Assembly (NCBI RefSeq): GCF_003014695.1
Contig: NZ_PYAS01000009.1
Location: 124,001 to 188,000 of the forward strand
DNA length: 64,000 nucleotides
Reading direction: 5' to 3'
Source: Dyadobacter jiangsuensis
Lineage (GTDB): Bacteria > Bacteroidota > Bacteroidia > Cytophagales > Spirosomataceae
Positions within the stretch are counted from its first letter, which is position 1; each line of letters opens with the position of its first letter. The notes beneath the pieces were generated by a model. That model saw only the letters and a program-made list of their open reading frames with translations. It did no database searches and was not told the DNA's origin. This document shows positions 16,932-24,249 of the stretch, one piece after another. The position numbers were made by a program, and so were the translations under genes.

Positions 16932-18173
16932 TTACTTCGCTTCGGCCCGATAATACATCGTCGACGTATTTTCAGGTCTCAGAATGCTTTTTGCAGCATT
17001 GTTAATGTCATCCGTGGTTAACGCCCTGATGATGTCCGCATCGGCGTTGGCCCAATTCACATTGCCCGCGTTGGCGGCAAATGCAAGGTTCATCGCCCGG
17101 TTGAGCAGTTCCACTTCCGAGAATGCCAGGGATGCCTCCGATTGATTTTTTACTTTGGTTACTTCTTCTTCCGTAGCGCCATTTTCAACAATTTCCTGTA
17201 AAATTTCAGTCACTGCGGCATCGGCTTCTTCCAATGTGACGCCGGGGTTCAGGTTTCCTTTAACCATCAAAAGCCCCGGATCCAGCGAGGAAATTATACT
17301 GCCGCTTACGCTATTGAACAGCGCACGCTCTTTCAGCAGCTTCTGATACAGGCGCGAAGACTTTCCTCTTCCCAAGACATCACTCAGCAAATCGCCCGCG
17401 TAAAAGCCCGGGTCGTACCTGCCCGGCATATGGAAAACCTTGATCAGCGAATTAAGCGGGACATTAGCCGAGGTTTCAAGAAACCGGGCTTCGGTCTGAA
17501 CCGGCTCGGCAGGCAAGTTGCGGACGTAAGCCGGGCCGGCCGGGATTCCTCCAAACCATTTTTCGGCCAATTCCTGCACTTTTTCAAATGATACGGCGCC
17601 TGCAACTACCATGACCGCGTTGTTGGGCCGATAGAAACGGAAGAAGAAATCCTGCACATCGTCCATAGTCGCGCGTTCGATGTGACCGATGTCCTTACCG
17701 ATCGTTGCCCAGCGATAGGGATGCGTTTGGTAGGCTAGTGGCCTTAATTTGAGCCACATATCGCCGTATGGCTGGTTGAGATACCGCTGTTTGAATTCCT
17801 CGATCACGACCTTGCGCTGCACTTCGAGCACATTAGGATCAAAAGAGAGGCTCAGCATCCGGTCAGATTCCAGCCAGAACGCGGTTTCTACATTATCTGC
17901 CGGTAATGTGATGTAATAGTTGGTAATATCCGGAGACGTGAATGCGTTGTTCTCGCCGCCCACGTTCTGAACAGGGATATCGTAACTGGGAATGTTTTTG
18001 GAGCCGCCGAACATCAGATGCTCAAACAAATGTGCAAAACCGGTGCGTTCTTCGTCTTCATCCCGCGAGCCCACGTTATACAGGATATTTACCGCAGCCA
18101 TGGGTGTCGAAAAGTCTTCGTGGACAAATACCCGAAGGCCGTTACCCAAAGTAAACTGCTTGTAGCGAATCAT
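16932..18173 (-). CDS. M16 family zinc peptidase
   Basis: A protein of 413 residues. The zinc site is HxxEH in GFAHLFEHLMFGGSKN (H48, E51, H52), with the downstream acid in VQRKVVIEEFKQRY. The second half contains the substrate-pocket region LLSDVLGRGKSSRLYQKLLKER. No signal peptide is visible. Both M16 genes here keep the full catalytic set, whereas in heterodimeric M16B enzymes one subunit usually lacks it, so they may be independent homodimers. The two are only distantly similar. Confidence 0.9.
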   Translation of the reverse strand: MIRYKQFTLGNGLRVFVHEDFSTPMAAVNILYNVGSRDEDEERTGFAHLFEHLMFGGSKNIPSYDIPVQNVGGENNAFTSPDITNYYITLPADNVETAFWLESDRMLSLSFDPNVLEVQRKVVIEEFKQRYLNQPYGDMWLKLRPLAYQTHPYRWATIGKDIGHIERATMDDVQDFFFRFYRPNNAVMVVAGAVSFEKVQELAEKWFGGIPAGPAYVRNLPAEPVQTEARFLETSANVPLNSLIKVFHMPGRYDPGFYAGDLLSDVLGRGKSSRLYQKLLKERALFNSVSGSIISSLDPGLLMVKGNLNPGVTLEEADAAVTEILQEIVENGATEEEVTKVKNQSEASLAFSEVELLNRAMNLAFAANAGNVNWANADADIIRALTTDDINNAAKSILRPENTSTMYYRAEAK

Positions 18174-18312
18174 ATTTTATCAAAAAGGAAGTTGAATAGA
18201 GAGAATATGCCCAAAATAAAACCTGCGGTCGAAACCCGCGCATTCAATTATGGGTTATAAACAAAGCTACTGTTCAGCTGGGATACCACCAAACCAATTT
18301 GAGTCGAAAGCC

Positions 18313-19431
18313 ATGCAAATTACACTTCGTTCCCTGTGCCTGGGGATTTTACTTGCCCTTTGTTCCGTCCAGGCCAATGCCCAATTGCTGAATGACCCCG
18401 CCTCATTAAAAAACATCCAGAACAGCCTCGATAAAATATACAACTACGAGTTCGATGAAGCCGTTCAGATCATCGATCAGGTAGAGAAAAAGTATCCCAA
18501 CCACCCGGTTTCCTACATCCTGGACTCATTTATCCTTTATTGGAAATACCTGCCGATCAAGGACAATCCGGCCAAATCCAAAGAGTATATCCAGAAACTC
18601 GATCAATGCCTGGAAGCGATTAATAAGCGCTATGGAAAGAATAGTACCGATCCCGAAGCCGTGTTTTACACGATGGTCGCCAGGGGGTATATGGCGATGA
18701 TGTACAACTACCGCGGTGAAATGATGGCTGCGGCAGGCGAGGGGAAAAAGGCGTACAATGCATTTGTGGAAGGTTTTAAACTGATGCATAAGAACCCGGA
18801 GTTTTACTTCACATCCGGGATGTATAATTATTACGTGGAAGTGTATCCGGAAGAACATCCGATCGTAAAGCCATTGCTGGTGTTTTTCAAAAATGGCGAC
18901 AAAGCCCTGGGATTGAAACAGGTGGATACGGCCACGAAAGTCGGGACGATAACTAAGGCGGAGTCGTGCTATTACATTTCCCACATTTACCTGAAATATG
19001 AATCGAAGCCGGAGAAAGCGGTTGCTTACATGGAAAAACTGGTAGAGATGTATCCGCGAAATCCTATTTACCTGATGAAGCATTTGGAAGCACAGCTGCT
19101 CTCGGGCAAATATGATGAAGCATATGAAGGTGTGCAGCTGCTTCGCAAGCAGGGAACCGGCTTTTATCCCGCTGCCTGGCGGACGTTTCAGGGGATTTTG
19201 GAAGAAAAGGACCGGAAAAATGACGCTGCCGCGCAAAAGGAATACCTGGCAGCGCTTAAAACACCTCACGACGATCAATACACGAAAGAATACCATGCAT
19301 TTGCTTACGCGGGTCTCGCACGTATTTCCGCGCGGGCAGGCAACAAGGCGAAAGCCAGGGAGTATTATAAAAAATGCCTTGGCAAAGCCGAATATCGTTC
19401 GATTGTCCGGGAGGCCAAGGCATTCAAATAG
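18313..19431 (+). CDS. Exported TPR-like protein
   Basis: A protein of 372 residues from the ATG at 18313. Residues 1-23 are a signal peptide (MQITLRSLCLGILLALCSVQ, cleavage near ANAQ). The mature part is helical with degenerate TPR units (YNYEFDEAVQIIDQVEKKYPNHP, YYISHIYLKYESKPEKAVAY, YAGLARISARAGNKAKAREYYKKCL). It is likely periplasmic. The function is not known. It is divergent from the M16 gene and convergent with the amidohydrolase, only 10 bp apart. Confidence 0.75.
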   Translation: MQITLRSLCLGILLALCSVQANAQLLNDPASLKNIQNSLDKIYNYEFDEAVQIIDQVEKKYPNHPVSYILDSFILYWKYLPIKDNPAKSKEYIQKLDQCLEAINKRYGKNSTDPEAVFYTMVARGYMAMMYNYRGEMMAAAGEGKKAYNAFVEGFKLMHKNPEFYFTSGMYNYYVEVYPEEHPIVKPLLVFFKNGDKALGLKQVDTATKVGTITKAESCYYISHIYLKYESKPEKAVAYMEKLVEMYPRNPIYLMKHLEAQLLSGKYDEAYEGVQLLRKQGTGFYPAAWRTFQGILEEKDRKNDAAAQKEYLAALKTPHDDQYTKEYHAFAYAGLARISARAGNKAKAREYYKKCLGKAEYRSIVREAKAFK

Positions 19432-19441
19432 GGCTGGAAAG

Positions 19442-20581
19442 CTAGTTCGGGAACTGGCTTTTGTCGAGCCCCGGAATGATTTTCAGCGCATTTTTATAAT
19501 AGAGCTTTTTCAAAACTTCGTCAGATAGTCCCATCCCGTACATGCGCCAGAACGCGTGGTACTTTTTGTGGTAGGGAAAATACTCATCCTCGGTTTCCAG
19601 CACGCGGAAATAGGTAGCGTATTCGGCAGGTACCCAGCTGTCTTTTCCAAAAAGGACACGGTCCTGGTATTTATCAAAAAACTTCTTGGCGGTGCGCGGC
19701 TGGCGGCCGAGTTCGGCAATGACGGCTCCTATTTCCACATACATATTCGGGAAAGCGATCATCAGGCTGTCGAGCTTTTTGAGGTTGTTGGGGTACCAGC
19801 CCATGTGCGCATTGATGAACGTCGTTTTCGGGTTCATCTTGAAGATATGGTGCTGCTCGGCGATCAGCGAGTCGAACGGAATGGGGTCATTAGGCCCGCG
19901 TTTGCGACCCGGATGGGTTTTCAATTCCAGCCACCGTTCGTTGTAACGGTCCATCGGGTCCCAGAATGACGGTACGTCGGCGGTGTGGATCAGCACGGGA
20001 ATGCCCAGCTCGCCGCATTTCTGCCATACCGGCTGCAAGCGCGGATCGCTCACCGGTACGCGGTTCCCTTTGTCGTCTTTAATGCCGGCAAAACCGAGGC
20101 TTTTATAAATTTTCAGGCCTTTGGCACCCATTTTCACATCTTCCTCCAACTGCTTCACGGCTTTTGCAGACCAATCTTTGTCACCAAAGCCTTTGAATTG
20201 CAGGTTGGTAAAAACAGCGATGCGCTTCGGTTCGTTTTTGGCTACGTTTTCCAGCGAACCCTTCAAAGTAGCTGTGCCCTCTGCCCAATCCTGCGACCAG
20301 CCCCTGCCACTGAGGTTCACCATAATACCCATATTCAGCGCATCCATTTCTTTTACCAGCGCTTTCAGGTCCTGCGACGGCATCTGGTACTGGTGGTTAT
20401 GCACGTCGATGAATGGGAATTTCGCCTTTTTCAGCGGGTGCTCTTCCACTTTCAACGTGGAAATAGGATCGTATTCTTCAAACCCGAGGGGTTGTTCGGC
20501 AAGCGGGGCGGATGATTGCTGGGCACATGCGCTGAAAGTCACGCCCACCGAAAGGGAGAGAAACAGTACTACTTTTTTCAT
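19442..20581 (-). CDS. Amidohydrolase (Amidohydro_2) family lipoprotein
   Basis: A protein of 379 residues with a lipoprotein signal (VGVTFSACAQQ, lipobox cysteine at about 19). The metal-dependent hydrolase barrel shows the first-strand H-x-H as FIDVHNHQYQ, a conserved lysine region GAKGLKIYKSLGF, histidines in PVLIHTADVPSFW and TFINAHMGWYPNNL, and the aspartate in LFGKDSWVP. This order fits PF04909 enzymes (decarboxylases or lactonases). Substrate is unknown. A TAGATTTG element lies only 2 bp upstream of the start codon. It lies 43 bp downstream of ispF on the same strand. Confidence 0.82.
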   Translation of the reverse strand: MKKVVLFLSLSVGVTFSACAQQSSAPLAEQPLGFEEYDPISTLKVEEHPLKKAKFPFIDVHNHQYQMPSQDLKALVKEMDALNMGIMVNLSGRGWSQDWAEGTATLKGSLENVAKNEPKRIAVFTNLQFKGFGDKDWSAKAVKQLEEDVKMGAKGLKIYKSLGFAGIKDDKGNRVPVSDPRLQPVWQKCGELGIPVLIHTADVPSFWDPMDRYNERWLELKTHPGRKRGPNDPIPFDSLIAEQHHIFKMNPKTTFINAHMGWYPNNLKKLDSLMIAFPNMYVEIGAVIAELGRQPRTAKKFFDKYQDRVLFGKDSWVPAEYATYFRVLETEDEYFPYHKKYHAFWRMYGMGLSDEVLKKLYYKNALKIIPGLDKSQFPN

Positions 20582-20624
20582 GCAAATCTATTTTGAACAG
20601 GAACGTTAGCTATGCAATACCCGG

Positions 20625-21113
20625 TCATGCGCCCGGTTTATAGATCAATGCAACACAATGCGCGGCAATGCCTTCCTCCCTTCCTACGAATCCCAAATGC
20701 TCGGAGGTAGTCGCTTTGATCGAAATATCTTCTTCTGAAATACCGGTAACTTCGGCCAGGCAGGTTTTCATGGCCGGAATATGCGGGTTAAGCTTAGGGT
20801 TTTGCAATACGATAGTCACATCTACATTGCCTACTTCGTAACCCTTTTCGCGGATCATTTCCAGTACTTTTGCTAAAAGGATCTTACTGTCGACACCCTT
20901 CCATTGCGGGTCCTTGTCGGAGAAATGGTAGCCGATATTGCGGAGATTTGCCGCACCCAGGAGCGCGTCGCACATCACGTGGCAAACGACATCGGCGTCG
21001 GAGTGCCCTTTGGCACCATGTGTATGGGGGATTAAAATACCGCCGAGCCAGAACGGTCGGCCTTCTACTAATTGGTGAACATCGTAGCCCTGGCCTACGC
21101 GGAATGGGAACAT
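20625..21113 (-). CDS. ispF: 2-C-methyl-D-erythritol 2,4-cyclodiphosphate synthase
   Basis: Cyclises CDP-ME 2-phosphate to MEcPP with release of CMP in the non-mevalonate isoprenoid pathway. The protein has 162 residues, the usual length. Zinc ligands are visible in GYDVHQL and in KGHSDADVVCHVMCDALLGA; the trimer interface and CMP pocket show as TTSEHLGFVGREEGIAAH. The start ATG at 21113 gives MFPFRVGQGYDVH, as in Bacteroidota homologues. Other isoprenoid genes are not nearby. Confidence 0.96.
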   Translation of the reverse strand: MFPFRVGQGYDVHQLVEGRPFWLGGILIPHTHGAKGHSDADVVCHVMCDALLGAANLRNIGYHFSDKDPQWKGVDSKILLAKVLEMIREKGYEVGNVDVTIVLQNPKLNPHIPAMKTCLAEVTGISEEDISIKATTSEHLGFVGREEGIAAHCVALIYKPGA

Positions 21114-21137
21114 AATAAGTGTAAAAACTACTGTTGA

Positions 21138-21656
21138 TTAAGATTTTGAGTTAGTTGGATTGCGGTCCCCTTTGTCGATGTTGTCTAATCGAAGATCGAT
21201 GCCGTCGAAACGTTGATCCATTTTGTCTAATCGAAGATCGATGCCGTCGAAACGTTGATCCATTTTGTCTAATCGAAGATCGATGCCGTCGAAACGTTGG
21301 TCCATTTTGTCTAATCGTCGATCGATGCCGTCGAAACGTTGGTCCACTTTGTCAAATCGCCGCATTGTAAATTCAAACAGCCGATCCAAATCTTCCTTTC
21401 CAAGTAAGGATTCATGTACCAACTTCTGCAAAGCTGTGAGATTGTCCATTGCGTCTTCCACATGCGTCTGCCGTTCGTCTACACGAAACACATACTTGGC
21501 AAGTTCGCGCATAGATTGGTCAAGCGAACTGATTTCATTCGCTGTCTGCGCACGCGACTTCCGCAATTCATTGATTTGAGCCTCTGCGCGGTCGAGGCGC
21601 ATGAGAATTTCGGCTGACATTTCTTCCAGGTTACTGATTCTTTCGCTGTCTTTCAT
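21138..21656 (-). CDS. Coiled-coil protein with tandem 14-residue repeats
   Basis: A protein of 172 residues, fully charged and helical, with no signal peptide or membrane segment. The N-terminal two thirds are non-repetitive coiled coil (ISNLEEMSAEILMRLDRAEAQ...). Residues about 105-165 are four to five copies of a 14-residue unit of the type DKMDQRFDGIDLRL, i.e. two heptads. This arrangement resembles small proteins annotated as t-SNARE-like or coiled-coil hypotheticals; I recognise no function. The repeat is also near-perfect at DNA level. A TAnnTTTG element (TATATTTG, minus strand, 21671-21678) lies 15 bp upstream of the start. Confidence 0.7.
   Translation of the reverse strand: MKDSERISNLEEMSAEILMRLDRAEAQINELRKSRAQTANEISSLDQSMRELAKYVFRVDERQTHVEDAMDNLTALQKLVHESLLGKEDLDRLFEFTMRRFDKVDQRFDGIDRRLDKMDQRFDGIDLRLDKMDQRFDGIDLRLDKMDQRFDGIDLRLDNIDKGDRNPTNSKS
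21181..21348 (-). repeat. 42-bp tandem repeat inside the coiled-coil gene
   Basis: Four consecutive 42-bp units begin at 21181, 21223, 21265 and 21307, with a partial fifth unit following. Units one and two are identical and the others differ by a few bases. The period equals 14 codons, so copy-number change would keep the reading frame. Confidence 0.92.
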
Positions 21657-21860
21657 AAAAGATAGGTTAACAAATATAACAATTCTTTCCTACCTATACG
21701 GGCGAAGGGCACTTTGGTAACGATATATCGAACAGCAATTTTCCTGCGGTGAAAAAAGTGATGAAAATCGCTTTTTTTGACGTTGCAGGGCAACTTTTTA
21801 CCGACTAGCTTTGGTTACCTTTATGAATCAACACAATCAACATATCAAATACAGAGACGC

Positions 21861-22331
21861 ATGAAAACCAACATCGGAATATCTGACGAGCATAGCCAGG
21901 CCGTTGCCTACCAATTGAACAAGTTGCTCGCCAATGAATTTGTACTTTATACCAAAACCCGCAACTACCACTGGAATATCGGCGGCATGAATTTCTTCGA
22001 GCTGCACAAGCTTTTTGAAGGACAATACGAGCAGTTGCAGGTGATTCTGGACGATATCGCAGAGCGTATCCGCGCTATCGGTCACTATTCGGAAGCGCGT
22101 TTAGCCGACATTCTGAAACTGACCGACCTGCTCGAACCGGAGTACACCACGGAACCGAAAACACAACTGCAAAATTTGCTGGATGACCACGAAACAATCA
22201 TCCGTTTGCTTCGTCCGCTGGTGACCGAATTTGCAGATACTTACAAAGACCTGGGATCAAGCGATTACGTGACCGGCCTGCTCAGAGAGCATGAGAAAAT
22301 GGCCTGGATGCTCCGCGCGTTCCTGAAATAG
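21861..22331 (+). CDS. dps: Dps family DNA-binding ferritin-like protein
   Basis: A protein of 156 residues from the ATG at 21861; the upstream frame is not conserved-looking. Ferroxidase ligands are visible: NYHWNIGGMNFFELHKLFEGQYEQL (His and Asp/Glu of the inter-subunit site) and LDDIAERIRAIG. It is expected to form a 12-mer that oxidises Fe(II) with peroxide and protects DNA under stress. The N-terminal tail is short and has few lysines, so DNA binding may be weak. It is a single gene with a terminator downstream. Confidence 0.93.
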   Translation: MKTNIGISDEHSQAVAYQLNKLLANEFVLYTKTRNYHWNIGGMNFFELHKLFEGQYEQLQVILDDIAERIRAIGHYSEARLADILKLTDLLEPEYTTEPKTQLQNLLDDHETIIRLLRPLVTEFADTYKDLGSSDYVTGLLREHEKMAWMLRAFLK

Positions 22332-22347
22332 GGTTTTGTAATGAACA

Positions 22348-22384
22348 TAAAAAAGCCGGTCGGATCGCAAGGTCCGCCGGCTTT
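22348..22384. terminator. Terminator between dps and the anti-sigma-like gene
   Basis: Hairpin AAAGCCGG...CCGGCTTT with an inner CGGA/TCCG pairing. The best T run lies on the minus strand (complement of 22349-22354), so it suits the convergent minus-strand unit at least as well as dps. Confidence 0.8.
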
Positions 22385-22405
22385 CGTGTGTACAGGTAGA
22401 TATTT

Positions 22406-22861
22406 TTACTTGTTATTCAGTTGTGTCTCAGTTTTGATCTTTTCAATTTCTTCCTGCTGCGCTACCGATTTGAAATAGAAATATAAACCGGCGATCAGGA
22501 AGATTTTCGACAGGATGAATACGGCGATGAACGCAGGACGCCACAATTTATGCACCTTCATGTGCGTGTCGTTCACCTCTACGTCGAGGTATTGTTTCGC
22601 GTCAACGGGCTCTTGGTAGCTGTTACGACCCTTTTTCTCGCGGATGCTTCTCAGCAATATGATTTCCCGTACGGCTTCGGGAGGAGGTACAGCGCCTTCC
22701 GAGAAGTAACGTTTGATGTCGTATTCGAGATCATTGACGTACTCAGCCATTTCACTGTCTGCCAGCATCATTTCCGCTACCTGCGCCTGCTCATCCTCGT
22801 TGGCCAGTCCCATTAAATGTGACTCGAGAATGCCGCTCTCGATAAATTCCTGTTTGCTCAA
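22406..22861 (-). CDS. Putative membrane anti-sigma factor (RskA-like N-terminus)
   Basis: A protein of 151 residues. The N-terminal part EFIESGILESHLMGLANEDEQAQVAEM resembles the zinc-less anti-sigma domain of RskA-type proteins (eyIeSGilElYvlG pattern). Near residues 105-130 there is one membrane helix (AFIAVFILSKIFLIAGLYFYF), with a short C-terminal tail. The start is unusual: no in-frame ATG precedes the conserved N-terminus, and a TTG at 22861 is the only start that keeps it, 12 bp after the stop of the sigma-like gene. It has no visible partner-binding periplasmic domain. Pairing with the upstream gene is inferred from order and spacing. Confidence 0.65.
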   Translation of the reverse strand: MSKQEFIESGILESHLMGLANEDEQAQVAEMMLADSEMAEYVNDLEYDIKRYFSEGAVPPPEAVREIILLRSIREKKGRNSYQEPVDAKQYLDVEVNDTHMKVHKLWRPAFIAVFILSKIFLIAGLYFYFKSVAQQEEIEKIKTETQLNNK

Positions 22862-22873
22862 TGGGTGTAAAAT

Positions 22874-23326
22874 TTATGCGTTGCGATATGATTTGAAAAA
22901 CTCGTGAAAAGAACGAAGTACTTCCTTCTTGGATATATTCAATTTACCCGCGACTTCGTCCGGCGTGAAACCCTGCCTGAATGCGAGATCAAAAATGCTT
23001 TGCGGAGAAGTGTCTCCCGGAGCATATTCGGCTCCTGCGGGCGCCAAGGCAGTCAGTTTGCGCTTGGCTTCCACGGCTTTGGCTCGTGCCAGCTTGATCA
23101 CGCACGCTGCAAAGGTAAAGGGATAACTGTTACAAGACTGCAATTGCGGAGAGGAGAATACGCTTACCAGCACCTCCTGTGCGAGATGTACTTGCGGCAG
23201 GATTTGTAATATAATGCCATATGCCATGGCGCCGTACTGGTCATACACTTCAAGGGAAGTGAGCGTTTTGGGTTTCGAAAGTGCGTGACCGTCGACTCCA
23301 TTGCCAGCTCGTTCTAATTCATTCAT
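22874..23326 (-). CDS. Degenerate ECF-type sigma factor-like protein
   Basis: A protein of 150 residues. YDQYGAMAYGIILQILPQVHLAQEVLVSVF aligns by eye with sigma region 2 (YdrYa..lYg.ilri....elAeevlqevF), and FDLAFRQGFTPDEVAGKLNISKKEVLRSFHEFF with region 4 (helix-turn-helix). Typical acidic and aromatic residues of region 2.3-2.4 are missing and the linker is short, so promoter melting ability is doubtful. It may be a sigma-like regulator that has lost catalytic features or act only with its anti-sigma-like neighbour. Confidence 0.6.
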   Translation of the reverse strand: MNELERAGNGVDGHALSKPKTLTSLEVYDQYGAMAYGIILQILPQVHLAQEVLVSVFSSPQLQSCNSYPFTFAACVIKLARAKAVEAKRKLTALAPAGAEYAPGDTSPQSIFDLAFRQGFTPDEVAGKLNISKKEVLRSFHEFFKSYRNA

Positions 23327-23573
23327 ATACGCAATTAATTGATCGGATATTGGGTCGGGTAAATCGGGAAGCTCTTAGTATGATGTTGAATTTAAGGAAG
23401 TTTTGAATAAATAGTGTGAGGCGTTGCGGGTAAATTTAATAGAATGCTCCATAAAAAGGTCGGTTGTGTGTAAAAAGTTTGAATTAAAGTTGTCAAAGTA
23501 TTTCAAAGGCTGTACCATTTTTTAGTTCGGTATTTCATTTCCGGGAAGGGTTTCCGATGGTTAACTTTGCCGG

Positions 23574-24230
23574 ATGAAAGAAAAATTAGCAGTCATTTTT
23601 GATATGGACGGTGTGATTGTCCATACCAATCCTTATCACTCCCGCGCATTTCGCGAGTTTTTTTCAAAACGAAATCTTTCGCCTACCGAAGAGGAATTTG
23701 CCCAGCATATGTATGGCAAAAGCAATAGCTATATTTTAAGCCATTTTTTGCAACGTGTAGTGGAAGGCGAGGAATTGCTGCAAATGGAGGAGGAAAAGGA
23801 AGGGCTATTCCGTGAATTGTACGCGCCCTATGTGGAGCCGATCACCGGAATCGTAGCATTCATGCATGATTTGAAAGCAAATGGAGCAGTGCTGGGCGTA
23901 GCCACCTCCGCTCCCCGGGCGAATCTCGATCTGATCCTTAGCAAGGTGCCCATTCAGGAAATGCTGGGTTCGATCCTGGCCAGCGAGGATGTGAAGAAGC
24001 ACAAACCCGATCCCGAGGTTTACCTCAGCTCAGCAAAGAACCTGGGTGTTGAGCCTGCGCAATGCGTTGTATTTGAAGATTCATTCTCGGGCGTATCGGC
24101 CGCGCTCAACGCCGGTATGCGCGTGGTAGGTGTACTTAGCTCGCATACCCGCGAGGAGTTGCCGCCGTGTAATCTGTATATAAACGATTACAGCGACCTC
24201 TCTTACGAGAAGATCGCTGCGCTCTTTTAG
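23574..24230 (+). CDS. HAD superfamily phosphatase/phosphoglucomutase-like protein
   Basis: A protein of 218 residues. HAD motif I is FDMDGVIVHT (nucleophile D10 region), motif II ATSAPRANL, motif III KKHKPDPEVYL and motif IV VVFEDSFSGVSAALNAG. The cap domain position fits subfamily I (beta-phosphoglucomutase-like). Substrate is probably a small sugar phosphate, but no residue here fixes it. TAACTTTG at 23562-23569 lies only 4 bp before the ATG, which would place transcription start at or near the start codon. Confidence 0.85.
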   Translation: MKEKLAVIFDMDGVIVHTNPYHSRAFREFFSKRNLSPTEEEFAQHMYGKSNSYILSHFLQRVVEGEELLQMEEEKEGLFRELYAPYVEPITGIVAFMHDLKANGAVLGVATSAPRANLDLILSKVPIQEMLGSILASEDVKKHKPDPEVYLSSAKNLGVEPAQCVVFEDSFSGVSAALNAGMRVVGVLSSHTREELPPCNLYINDYSDLSYEKIAALF

Positions 24231-24249
24231 AAATCGGATTCCAGAATGG

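Noticed and set aside
18526..19296. A 256-codon minus-strand frame over the TPR-like gene at 18313
   Set aside because: It is antisense to the supported signal-peptide-bearing gene and has a shadow-like composition.
21181..21348. 42-bp repeats considered as a CRISPR-like array
   Set aside because: There are no unique spacers, the units are contiguous and they keep a reading frame; they encode a coiled coil.
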